Of a DNA stretch of 6,102 nt, positions 1 to 5,961 are shown in pieces. The stretch is from Erysipelotrichaceae bacterium (GTDB lineage Bacteria > Bacillota_I > Bacilli_A > Erysipelotrichales > Erysipelotrichaceae), in contig JAFZBT010000115.1 in NCBI GenBank assembly GCA_017561615.1, forward strand, positions 1 to 6,102, written 5' to 3'. The notes beneath the pieces were generated by a model. The model was not told the DNA's origin. It made no database searches and saw only the letters and a program-made list of their open reading frames with translations. A program made the translations under genes and the position numbers. Every line of letters starts with the position of its first letter. Within the stretch, counting starts at the first letter, position 1.

Positions 1-521
1 CCAGCAGCGAAAGGATCGATTCCAGCTACAAGCAGCAGTCCTTTGAACTGGGAAAGGCGCTGGCCGAAGCCGGTCACGAACTGATCTTCGGCGGCGGCAG
101 CCGCGGACTGATGGGTGCCGTAGCCCGGGGATTCAAGCAGGGCGGCGGCCGGGTAATCGGCATTGCGCCCAAGCTTTTTGATGTCGGCGACATTCTGTTA
201 AAAGAGTGCGACGAAAAGATCATTACCGAGGACATGTCCTCACGCAAGAAGAAGATGATGGAGATGGCGGACGCCTTCATCGCCCTGCCCGGAGGCATCG
301 GGACCTATGACGAGCTGTTTGAGGTGATGGTCGAAGGCCAGCTGGAATACCATCATAAGCCGATCATCGTGTATAATGTAAACGGATTCTATGACCGCCT
401 TCTGGACATGCTGGAGCATACCGCCGAAGAGGGCTTCATGCGCAGTTATGAGGCTGAGCTGTACCATGTCTGCGATGACTGTCAGGAAGCGGTCAGATTA
501 CTTGAGGAGAAAAGACTATGA
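1..521 (+). CDS. LOG family (TIGR00730-type) nucleotide phosphoribohydrolase, 5' end missing
   Basis: The first complete codon in the window is at position 3 and 172 residues are visible. Family members are usually about 180-190 residues, so only the first 10-20 are missing. Two signatures are present: the Rossmann-type GGGSRGLMG (bases 90-116) and PGGIGTYDE (288-314), the catalytic PGGxGTxxE motif. Before the second lies the conserved stretch SSRKKKMMEMADAFIALP. LOG enzymes cleave nucleoside 5'-monophosphates, classically cytokinin riboside monophosphates, to free base and ribose 5-phosphate in the cytoplasm. In non-plant-associated bacteria the physiological substrate is unclear, and purine nucleotide turnover is a reasonable guess. 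The stop codon overlaps the galE start as ATGA, so the two genes are co-transcribed and probably translationally coupled. The family call is firm; the substrate is not. Confidence 0.93.
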   Translation, partial: SSERIDSSYKQQSFELGKALAEAGHELIFGGGSRGLMGAVARGFKQGGGRVIGIAPKLFDVGDILLKECDEKIITEDMSSRKKKMMEMADAFIALPGGIGTYDELFEVMVEGQLEYHHKPIIVYNVNGFYDRLLDMLEHTAEEGFMRSYEAELYHVCDDCQEAVRLLEEKRL

Positions 522-1534
522 GCAGAGTTTTATTAACGGGCGGAACCGGCTACATCGGTTCACATACGGCTGTCAGTCTGCTGGAAAACGGCTATGATGT
601 CGCAGTCGTCGACAACCTGGTAAATTCCAAGGCTGATTCCATCAGAGAAGTGGAAAAACTGATGAATGCCAGCATTCCCACTTACATCGGCGATGTTCAG
701 GACGAGGAACTGATGGACCGGATCTTCAGGGAGAATGGCATCGATGTCGTCGTACACTTTGCCGGTCTGAAGGCGGTAGGCGAGTCGGTCTACAAGCCGC
801 TGGAGTATTACCGCAATAACCTGGATTCTACTCTGGTGCTCATCAAGTCAATGCTGAAAAACGGCGTTAACCGCATCGTCTTCTCCTCCAGTGCCACCGT
901 CTATGACCCGGCGAACGATCCGGAAAGAGTCGAAGGCATGCCGACGGGAAACTGCAGCTGTCCGTACGGCTGGACAAAGTTCATGATCGAACAGATCATC
1001 AGAGACTGCTGCCACGCCTATCCGCAGCTGAATTCCGTCATGCTTCGCTACTTCAACCCGGTGGGCGCTCATCCTTCCGGCGTCATCGGCGAAAACCCGT
1101 TGGGCATTCCCAACAACCTGATGCCCTATATTCAGCAGGTGGCCGTCGGCAAGCTTGATCATCTGAGCATCTTCGGCAATGACTACGACACTCCGGACGG
1201 AACCTGCATCCGCGACTACATCCATGTCTGCGATCTGGCGGACGCCCATGCTCTGGCCTGCGGTTATCTGCTCAAACAGGAAAACTGCTGCGAGGAGATC
1301 AACATCGGTTCCGGAAGGGGAGTGTCCGTTCTCGAACTGGTCACGGCCTTTGAGAAGGCCAACGGCATGAAGCTGCCGTACGTCTTTGCCCCGCGGCGGG
1401 ACGGTGACCTGCCGGTCTTCTTCGCCAATGCCGACAAGGCCAGGGAAGTGCTGGGTTTTGAATGCCGGCGCAGCGTTGAGGACATGTGCCGTGATGCCTA
1501 CCGCTATCAGTGCCGGCAGGCGGAAAAAGAATAA
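518..1534 (+). CDS. galE: UDP-glucose 4-epimerase
   Basis: A complete 338-residue short-chain dehydrogenase/reductase, the same length as E. coli GalE. It interconverts UDP-glucose and UDP-galactose in the Leloir pathway and supplies UDP-galactose for surface glycans. Visible motifs are the NAD-binding GGTGYIGSH (residues 8-16), Asp32 at the end of beta-2, HFAGLKAVGES (80-90), SSSATVY (123-129) with catalytic Ser125, the Tyr150-x-x-x-Lys154 pair, RYFNPVGAHPSG (177-188), GIPNNLMPY (196-204) and CIRDYIHVCDLADAH (230-244). The residue matching the E. coli Tyr299 gate is Phe301, still bulky, so preference for UDP-Glc/Gal over N-acetylated sugars is inferred. The segment before Tyr150 (GNCSCPYG) carries two cysteines where NPYG is usual. 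The start is supported by GAGGAG at 504-509, eight bases upstream, inside the end of the LOG gene. Confidence 0.97.
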   Translation: MSRVLLTGGTGYIGSHTAVSLLENGYDVAVVDNLVNSKADSIREVEKLMNASIPTYIGDVQDEELMDRIFRENGIDVVVHFAGLKAVGESVYKPLEYYRNNLDSTLVLIKSMLKNGVNRIVFSSSATVYDPANDPERVEGMPTGNCSCPYGWTKFMIEQIIRDCCHAYPQLNSVMLRYFNPVGAHPSGVIGENPLGIPNNLMPYIQQVAVGKLDHLSIFGNDYDTPDGTCIRDYIHVCDLADAHALACGYLLKQENCCEEINIGSGRGVSVLELVTAFEKANGMKLPYVFAPRRDGDLPVFFANADKAREVLGFECRRSVEDMCRDAYRYQCRQAEKE

Positions 1535-1537
1535 AAC

Positions 1538-1566
1538 TTGTAAAGTTCTGCCAATTTTATTATCAT
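1538..1566 (+). promoter_or_regulatory. Probable sigma-A promoter for the 49-residue small protein gene
   Basis: A -35-like TTGTAA (1538-1543, four of six matches to TTGACA) is separated by exactly 17 bases from a -10-like TATCAT (1561-1566, five of six matches to TATAAT). It lies in the AT-rich 87-base gap after galE and about 56 bases upstream of the small gene. The gap holds no clear hairpin terminator for galE, so read-through from galE is also possible. This is a by-eye call. Confidence 0.45.
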
Positions 1567-1621
1567 AAGTATTGTAAACAGCGATTACTATTTTAGTAGA
1601 AGCGATAAAGGAGGTTTTACC

Positions 1622-1771
1622 ATGTTAAAGAGATTATTTGGAACTGCTGTCGCAGCTGCCGTAGTAGCTGCTGGCGCCAAGGTTGTTACCGACATCCTGA
1701 AAGCTGATGAAGAAGAAAAGAACGTCATTGAGTTAGATCAGCCTGAAGAAGAAGAGAACACTGAAGAATAA
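1622..1771 (+). CDS. Small Ala-rich/acidic protein (49 aa), unknown function
   Basis: A short gene with strong start signals: AAAGGAGG at 1607-1614, seven bases before ATG, and TAA at 1769-1771. The product begins MLKRLFGTAVAAAVVAAGAK, a basic start followed by an Ala/Val-rich helix (about residues 5-26) that could associate with or cross the membrane. An acidic tail follows, with ADEEE (28-32), VIELDQPEEEE (35-45) and a terminal ENTEE. There is no cysteine, so it is not a lipoprotein. Codons such as GCT, GTT, GAA and TTA look more AT-leaning than in the flanking genes, which would fit high expression. It has its own promoter-like sequence and a terminator immediately after the stop. The same layout recurs at the N-terminus of the 202-residue protein at 4563, suggesting a small paralogous family. 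I do not recognise a named family. The coding call is good; the function is unknown. Confidence 0.82.
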   Translation: MLKRLFGTAVAAAVVAAGAKVVTDILKADEEEKNVIELDQPEEEENTEE

Positions 1772-1778
1772 TGAAAAT

Positions 1779-1807
1779 TAGCGATGAAAAATCGCTATTT
1801 TCTTATT
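1779..1807 (+). terminator. Rho-independent terminator or attenuator between the small gene and the DUF885 gene
   Basis: A 7-bp stem TAGCGAT (1779-1785) / ATCGCTA (1791-1797) with loop GAAAA is followed by TTTTCTTATT (1798-1807). It starts eight bases after the small gene's stop, and its T-tract abuts the GGAGG ribosome binding site (1808-1812) of the DUF885 gene. No separate promoter fits between the hairpin and the next start, so it may act as a partial terminator that lowers expression of the downstream gene. Confidence 0.75.
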
Positions 1808-1817
1808 GGAGGATAAA

Positions 1818-3569
1818 ATGAAGAAGAAATTTATGATAATTCTGCTGGCGGTTGCGATGCTGCTGCCGTTAAGTGCCTGCAAGAAGGAACCAACTGACAC
1901 CGGCAAGCCGATCAGCAGTGAGGAATTCAAGTCCCTGATGCTGGACTGGTTCAGGGAAGACATGGCCTCGGATTATACCAACCTGCACTTTTCCCTGGAG
2001 AATCCGGAAAAATACGGCATCACCGACGTCGAGGTTTCCCTGGGTGAAATCGAGTCGAGCGATGAGGACTTCCAGCAGCTGAAGGACCGGCTGGCCGTTC
2101 TGGAAGGGTTAAGCACCAAGGAACTCACCGAAGATCAGAAGATCGCCTACGATTCCCTTCTGACGCTTTACCGCAACAATCTGGACTGGGAACCGGTAGA
2201 ACATGACTACACCTTTGTCTTTTCACCGAACCACGGCATCAACAACAATCTGACGACTGTCTATACGGAATTTGTGCTCCGCAGCGAACAGGATGCCAAG
2301 GATCTTATCACCCTGGTTCTTGACAGCAAGAGATACATCGAGCTGGGCATTGCCTACACCAGAGATCAGTTTGATGAGGACATTGTTCAGAGCGATGCCG
2401 TCATCGACATGGTCGTCGAGCAGTGCGAAAGATTCATTTCCAAGCGCGAGGACAATGAAGTCATCCGGACCTTTAATGAGAATCTGGAAGAACTGAATCT
2501 GGAAAACGAAGATGAATACAAGAAACAGATGAAGGACGCCGTCCTTAATGTTCTGATCCCCGCCTACGAAGAGATCATTGCCATGTATGATGAGATCAAG
2601 GGCAGCGGCAAGGGCAAGGGTTCCATCGCTTCTTACGGCGATGAGGGCAAGCACTACTATGAACTGCTGTTCAGGGACAAGAGCTCTTCCGATGTCAGCG
2701 TAAAGGAGTGGGAAGAGATCCTGCGCAAGGAGATCGAAGATCTGATCAACGAGGAGATCGCCTTCGCCCGCAAATACTATTCTGCCTATGTAAAATGGTA
2801 TCAGGGTGAATACAGCTACGGCATGGATGAGGCTTATGAGATCTTTACGGCCCTGAAGGAAAAGCTGGTCAGCGACTTCCCGATGTACCCCGAAGTCGAC
2901 TACACGATCAGCTACCTTGATCCTTCCGTAACCAGCGAGAACGTGTCGGCCTATTACCTGGTCGCTCCCTTTGACAACATGAACACCAACGTCGTCAAGG
3001 CCAATCCGGCTTACTCTGACAACGATCCCAACGGCTATGTTGTCACGCTTGCCCATGAGGGTTACCCCGGACATCTGTACCAGACCACCTACTACTTCAC
3101 CAGTCATCCGGATTCCGAGATCCGCTATGTCACTGACTTCATCGGCTATACCGAAGGATGGGCCATGTACGTCGAAGAGTACGCAATGGACTATTTCTCC
3201 ACCGACAGCAAGATCGCCCGCATGGACCAGGTCGACAATCGCCTGAATTATTATCTGGAAGCGTATCTGGACATCCTGGTCAACTATGAAGGCTACAGCG
3301 TCAAGAAGCTGAAAAGCGAAATGAACGCCATGAACCTCAACGGCGAAGCCGCCCAGATGATCTATGACACTCTGGCCGGTGACCCGGCGATCTTCGTACC
3401 CTATGCCCTGGGTCTTTACCAGATGCTGGATCTGCGCGATCTGGCCAAGGACAAGCTTGGCAGCAAGTACAGCTCCGTTGAGTTCAACAAGGTCCTCCTG
3501 GACACCGGCTGCACCAGCTTCGCCATTCTGAAACAGCAGGTCGAGAAATACATCAAGAACGCAAAATAA
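1818..3569 (+). CDS. DUF885 family lipoprotein, probable zinc metallopeptidase
   Basis: A complete 583-residue protein. ATG at 1818 is chosen over an in-frame TTG at 1806 because GGAGG (1808-1812) lies five bases before it and the product then starts directly with a signal peptide: MKKK, a hydrophobic stretch (5-18) and lipobox LSAC with Cys21 as the lipidation site. It should therefore sit on the outer face of the membrane. The rest matches the DUF885 family in length and in its signature HEGYPGH (residues 413-419), preceded by LA and followed 27 residues later by Glu446 in YTEGWAMYVEEYA. This HExxPGH...EGW arrangement resembles zinc ligands plus a distal Glu of zincin-type peptidases, so hydrolysis of peptides is likely but the substrate is unknown. 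The region between about 45 and 400 is helical and rich in acidic residues. The gene follows the small protein gene through a hairpin and ends at a terminator shared with the convergent lipoprotein gene. Confidence 0.92.
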   Translation: MKKKFMIILLAVAMLLPLSACKKEPTDTGKPISSEEFKSLMLDWFREDMASDYTNLHFSLENPEKYGITDVEVSLGEIESSDEDFQQLKDRLAVLEGLSTKELTEDQKIAYDSLLTLYRNNLDWEPVEHDYTFVFSPNHGINNNLTTVYTEFVLRSEQDAKDLITLVLDSKRYIELGIAYTRDQFDEDIVQSDAVIDMVVEQCERFISKREDNEVIRTFNENLEELNLENEDEYKKQMKDAVLNVLIPAYEEIIAMYDEIKGSGKGKGSIASYGDEGKHYYELLFRDKSSSDVSVKEWEEILRKEIEDLINEEIAFARKYYSAYVKWYQGEYSYGMDEAYEIFTALKEKLVSDFPMYPEVDYTISYLDPSVTSENVSAYYLVAPFDNMNTNVVKANPAYSDNDPNGYVVTLAHEGYPGHLYQTTYYFTSHPDSEIRYVTDFIGYTEGWAMYVEEYAMDYFSTDSKIARMDQVDNRLNYYLEAYLDILVNYEGYSVKKLKSEMNAMNLNGEAAQMIYDTLAGDPAIFVPYALGLYQMLDLRDLAKDKLGSKYSSVEFNKVLLDTGCTSFAILKQQVEKYIKNAK

Positions 3570-3570
3570 A

Positions 3571-3586
3571 AGGCGGCGACCCGCCT
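3571..3586. other. Small hairpin just after the DUF885 stop codon
   Basis: AGGCGG (3571-3576) pairs with CCGCCT (3581-3586) around a CGAC loop, one base after the stop codon. There is no T-tract behind it, so it is probably not a terminator by itself. It may stabilise the 3' end of the transcript ahead of the palindromic terminator that follows 14 bases later. Confidence 0.5.
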
Positions 3587-3599
3587 GAATAGTGATTAA

Positions 3600-3630
3600 A
3601 GGAACCCGATCGGGTTCCTCTTTTCTTGTC
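3600..3630. terminator. Bidirectional palindromic terminator between convergent lipoprotein genes
   Basis: AGGAACCCGATCGGGTTCCT (3600-3619) is a perfect 20-bp palindrome. On the plus strand it is followed by the T-rich CTCTTTTCTTG. On the minus strand it is followed by TTTAATCAC. It fills most of the gap between the DUF885 stop (3569) and the stop of the minus-strand lipoprotein (3631), so it can end both transcripts. The plus direction has the better T-tract. Confidence 0.85.
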
Positions 3631-4467
3631 TTACTTTTCGAAGATGTCGCCGTAGCTGGGGGCGCACAGGTTGAGATGACTGTCAAACATCAGCGTACCG
3701 TCGACCTGAACGATGAACCTTACCAGGTTTTCTTCCGGGGTGTAGGAGAACTCGTAGTCCTCGCTGGTCAGATACAGGACGTCCTCATACTGCATGTAGG
3801 TGCCTTCAACCAGGTTGAGCAGGCTGCAGTTGCTGATGTAGAGCAGGAAGGTTCCGTCGCTGCTGAGCGTCAGGGTCGGAGCCTGGCCGGAAGTGTAGCT
3901 GCTGTCTCTGTAGGTGCCGCAGATGCTGGCCCGGTAGGACTCGTCCTTGTCTTTCTTGACGGTGACGGTGACTTCCTTGCTGGCAGTATTGTCAAAGCGG
4001 TCCCGGGCAATGATGGTGATCGGATAACTGCCTTCCTTGTAGGTGTTGATGACGCCTTCATAGCGCATCAGTTCGGTTACATCGCCGTCCTGGGGGTCGG
4101 TAGCCTTGGCATGCTGAGAGAAGACAAACGGATTGCCGTAGAGCAGTTCAATGCTGTCGGGGCATTCGATGACCGGCGGGTCATTGTCCTTGACCGTAAC
4201 TTCAAAGGTCTTTTCCGCTGAATTGCGGTCCTTGCTGATGCGGTAGGTAATGCTGTAGGTGCCGGGGACAGCCGTATTGAGATCGGAGGAAACGACCTCA
4301 AAGAGCAGTCCGGCATTCTGCGTATCCTGTATCAGCGCCAGGGGATCGATCTCCTGGTTCAGTTCCAGGATGTCCTGCTTAAGGGAAACGACAGGTTCAA
4401 ATTCCTTGCTCTTGCAGCCTCCCAGAGTAAGCAGTATGCAGATAAAGCTGATCAAAAGTTTTCGCAT
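3631..4467 (-). CDS. Lipoprotein with two Ig-like domains and an unassigned C-terminal domain
   Basis: A complete 278-residue protein. The signal peptide MRKLLISFICILLTLGGC ends in lipobox LGGC with Cys18 lipidated, so the protein is anchored outside the membrane. Two bacterial Ig-like (DUF5011/HYR-like) domains follow. The first (about 27-93) ends in GTYSITYRISKDRNSAEKTFEVTV. The second (about 94-171) starts DNDPPVIECP and ends in EGSYPITIIARDRFDNTASK and VTVTV. The last hundred residues (about 178-278) form a beta-rich domain with two GTY motifs (184-186, 222-224), SSDGTF and VDGTLMFDS. It loosely recalls lipocalin-like folds, but I cannot name it. Four further cysteines (102, 183, 214, 268) could form disulfides. 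The candidate ribosome binding site AAGGAG (plus-strand 4481-4486) is 13 bases from the ATG, which is long. No alternative in-frame start sits better, so initiation may be modest. Role unknown; adhesion or envelope binding is an inference from the Ig domains. Confidence 0.88.
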   Translation of the reverse strand: MRKLLISFICILLTLGGCKSKEFEPVVSLKQDILELNQEIDPLALIQDTQNAGLLFEVVSSDLNTAVPGTYSITYRISKDRNSAEKTFEVTVKDNDPPVIECPDSIELLYGNPFVFSQHAKATDPQDGDVTELMRYEGVINTYKEGSYPITIIARDRFDNTASKEVTVTVKKDKDESYRASICGTYRDSSYTSGQAPTLTLSSDGTFLLYISNCSLLNLVEGTYMQYEDVLYLTSEDYEFSYTPEENLVRFIVQVDGTLMFDSHLNLCAPSYGDIFEK

Positions 4468-4486
4468 TTTTCCAAAACAGCTCCTT

Positions 4487-4550
4487 ACAAAAGTGCAAAT
4501 TCAAAGCATATATATTATAATATATTTACTTTAAATTGACTATAAAGTTT
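4487..4550. promoter_or_regulatory. Divergent promoter region with a 16-bp AT palindrome
   Basis: The 95-base gap between the two divergent starts is strongly AT-rich. At its centre ATATATTATAATATAT (4510-4525) is a perfect palindrome holding a consensus -10 TATAAT on each strand: plus 4516-4521, minus 4514-4519. Good -35 hexamers at 17 bases are not evident on either side (GTGCAA for plus, TAGTCA for minus). Activator help or a different -10 choice is therefore possible. No riboswitch-like structure is seen. Confidence 0.55.
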
Positions 4551-4562
4551 GGGAGAGTGTCT

Positions 4563-5171
4563 ATGAAGAGGTTTATTTCCGCTATTGTCATGGCAGCTGC
4601 CGCAACCGCTGCCGTTGCGTCGTATCTGAAGAAACTTGGCGATCAGGAAGAACCCGGCGTCGAGGTCATTGACCCGCAGCAGCCGGCTGACGAGATCGTC
4701 CAGGTCGAGACGGAAGAAGAAAGAGAACTCGTTGATAAGGTCGCCGAGGAAATGGCTCAGCAGAGTGCTGAGCAGACCGTCGCACCCGTTGTGGATGCCC
4801 TGCAGGAAGCTGTAGAGCAGGCCAAGCAGGATCTCAGCGAACTGGGAGAAGAACTGGTCAATGCCGTTGAAGGCGAACTGACCGCAGACGAACAGCCTGC
4901 GGAAGAACAGCCGCTGGAAATCAACGCTGATGAACTGTTCGGTCAGCCGGATGAACCGGTTCTGGAAAGCATCGTTCCCGAAGAAGTGACTGAGGAAGTT
5001 CCGGAAGAAACTCCGGAAAGAGTTACTGAAATCGTTCCTGAGGAAACTCCCGAAAAGCCTCTGCCGGAACCCGTTCCGGAGACCACGGAGAATCCCCCTG
5101 CGCGCACGCCGCGCACAGTCCGGCCTGCGGTCGCTATGCGTGCGCTGACCGACGATGACATGAAGAAGTGA
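4563..5171 (+). CDS. Acidic Pro/Glu-rich protein with hydrophobic N-terminus (202 aa), unknown function
   Basis: ATG at 4563 is preferred over the in-frame TTG at 4536. GGGAG (4551-4555) lies seven bases before the ATG, and the product then starts MKRFISAIVMAAAATAAVAS, a basic start plus an Ala-rich hydrophobic segment (4-22) suited to membrane association. The rest is low-complexity and very acidic. Residues 25-55 are acidic with VEVIDPQQP. Residues 50-105 form a predicted amphipathic or coiled-coil helix (VDALQEAVEQAKQDLSELGE). Residues 137-176 are two degenerate 20-residue Pro/Glu units, and a basic segment ARTPRTVRPAVAMR (180-193) precedes the end DDDMKK. No enzymatic motif is visible, and a membrane-tethered spacer or scaffold is a guess. 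The N-terminus resembles the 49-residue protein at 1622. The vWA gene starts ten bases after the stop, so the two are probably one operon. Confidence 0.85.
   Translation: MKRFISAIVMAAAATAAVASYLKKLGDQEEPGVEVIDPQQPADEIVQVETEEERELVDKVAEEMAQQSAEQTVAPVVDALQEAVEQAKQDLSELGEELVNAVEGELTADEQPAEEQPLEINADELFGQPDEPVLESIVPEEVTEEVPEETPERVTEIVPEETPEKPLPEPVPETTENPPARTPRTVRPAVAMRALTDDDMKK
4971..5090 (+). repeat. Two degenerate 60-base units encoding a 20-residue Pro/Glu repeat
   Basis: ATCGTTCCCGA at 4971 recurs as ATCGTTCCTGA at 5031, exactly 60 bases later. The encoded units are residues 137-156 (IVPEEVTEEVPEETPERVTE) and 157-176 (IVPEETPEKPLPEPVPETTE). Both begin IVPEE and end in TE. Within the first unit, PEE recurs at shorter spacing (VPEEV, VPEET). 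Divergence between the units suggests an old duplication. Confidence 0.7.
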
Positions 5172-5181
5172 GGTGCCGCCC
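5169..5181 (+). promoter_or_regulatory. Ribosome binding site deciding the vWA gene start
   Basis: TGAGGT (5169-5174) overlaps the stop codon of the upstream gene and sits seven bases before the GTG at 5182. The alternative GTG at 5173 would lie inside this site and has only weak GAAGAAG upstream, so 5182 is preferred. The overlap with the stop codon suggests translational coupling. Confidence 0.6.
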
Positions 5182-5880
5182 GTGTCCGTCTACCAGAACA
5201 GGCGCTTCAGCTATGACTACGAGGTGGACATCTGCCTGGTGATCGACCGCACCGGCAGCATGCGGCCCATCCTCGACACCGTGAAGAACAACGCCGTCAA
5301 CCTCCACCGGGACATCAAGACCCGGATGGAGATGAAGGGCAAGACTGTGTCCGCCCTGCGGGTCCGGGTCATAGCCTTCGGGGATTACGCCGCAGACGGC
5401 CCGGAAGCCATCGTGGGCAGCGATTTCATGGTCCTGCCGGAGCAAACTATGGACCTCGAAGACTGCGTGGAAGGTATCCGCGCCGAGGGCGGCGGGGATA
5501 TCCCGGAGGACGGACTGGAGGCGCTTGCCTTCGCCATCCGCTCAAAGTGGACCCGGGGATCCGGCAAGCGGCGGCACATCATCTGCCTCTTCACCGACGC
5601 GCCAGTGCATGACCTCGGCTTTGGCGCCCAGGCGGAAGGCTATCCCCTCTCCGCGCCAAAGACCTATGAGGAGCTCAGCGCCATGTGGGGCTTCACCCAG
5701 TACCCCGGTGAGATGGACACCTACGCAAAGCGCCTGCTGCTCTTCGCACCGGACGAAGGCTGGTGGCAGCGGATTCGCACCGAGTGGGAGAACACCATTC
5801 TCCGCCCAGCGGCCCGGGATACCGGCCTGCAGGACGTGTCCTACACCGAGATGCTCGATACCATCGCCAATTCCATCTGA
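5182..5880 (+). CDS. vWA domain-containing protein (232 aa) with MIDAS motif
   Basis: A complete, probably cytoplasmic single-domain protein with no signal peptide or membrane segment. The start is GTG at 5182; an alternative GTG at 5173 would add three residues. The von Willebrand factor A fold is shown by VDICLVIDRTGSMRPI (15-30), whose Asp22-x-Thr24-Gly-Ser26 is the metal-ion-dependent adhesion site (DxS/TxS). It is followed by VRVIAFGDYA (61-70), GGGDIPEDGLEALAFAIRS (103-121) and HIICLFTDAPVHD (132-144), with Asp139 a likely further metal-site residue. Such domains bind divalent metal and a protein partner and often act as assembly or chaperone-like adaptors. The C-terminus from about 160 is helical and ends without a second domain. 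The natural candidate partner is the acidic 202-residue protein ten bases upstream, but this is inference. GC content is clearly higher than in the genes to the left. Confidence 0.9.
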   Translation: MSVYQNRRFSYDYEVDICLVIDRTGSMRPILDTVKNNAVNLHRDIKTRMEMKGKTVSALRVRVIAFGDYAADGPEAIVGSDFMVLPEQTMDLEDCVEGIRAEGGGDIPEDGLEALAFAIRSKWTRGSGKRRHIICLFTDAPVHDLGFGAQAEGYPLSAPKTYEELSAMWGFTQYPGEMDTYAKRLLLFAPDEGWWQRIRTEWENTILRPAARDTGLQDVSYTEMLDTIANSI

Positions 5881-5887
5881 ATGATCG

Positions 5888-5916
5888 CCCCGTCAGGTTC
5901 CTGACGGGGTCCTGTC
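5888..5916 (+). terminator. GC-rich hairpin after the vWA gene, probable terminator
   Basis: CCCCGTCAG (5888-5896) and CTGACGGGG (5901-5909) form a perfect 9-bp stem around a GTTC loop, eight bases after the vWA stop codon. The following TCCTGTCTGT is only moderately T-rich. The opposite strand has no T-tract after the hairpin, so termination in that direction is less certain although the genes are convergent. The bases from here to 5961 hold no other feature I can support. Confidence 0.7.
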
Positions 5917-5961
5917 TGTACGGGAAAGAGCTGCTGCGGCGCCGTGCGGCCGCGGGGCACA

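Noticed and set aside
848..1249. A 133-codon minus-strand open frame within galE.
   Set aside because: It is antisense to well-conserved GalE motifs, and its product resembles no known protein.
1586..1598. Small inverted repeat TACTA-TTT-TAGTA upstream of the 49-residue gene.
   Set aside because: The five-bp AT-only stem is too weak for a terminator or a convincing operator; chance is likely in this AT-rich gap.
1535..1621. Possible riboswitch or structured RNA in the gap after galE.
   Set aside because: The 87-base gap shows no stable multi-stem structure by eye and is explained by a promoter plus a ribosome binding site.
2223..3686. A 487-codon open frame on the minus strand, antisense to the DUF885 gene.
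   Set aside because: It mirrors the codon pattern of the real gene, gives a repetitive Val/Ile/Asp/Gly-rich product with no recognisable domain, and runs across the convergent terminator. The plus-strand gene has a ribosome binding site, a lipobox and family motifs.
3592..4221. A 209-codon plus-strand open frame over the Ig-domain lipoprotein gene.
   Set aside because: It starts inside the palindromic terminator region and has no domain. The minus strand encodes a clear lipoprotein there.
4536..4562. TTG start adding nine residues to the 202-residue protein.
   Set aside because: It has no ribosome binding site, would place charged residues before the hydrophobic segment, and overlaps the promoter region. 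ATG at 4563 has GGGAG at good spacing.
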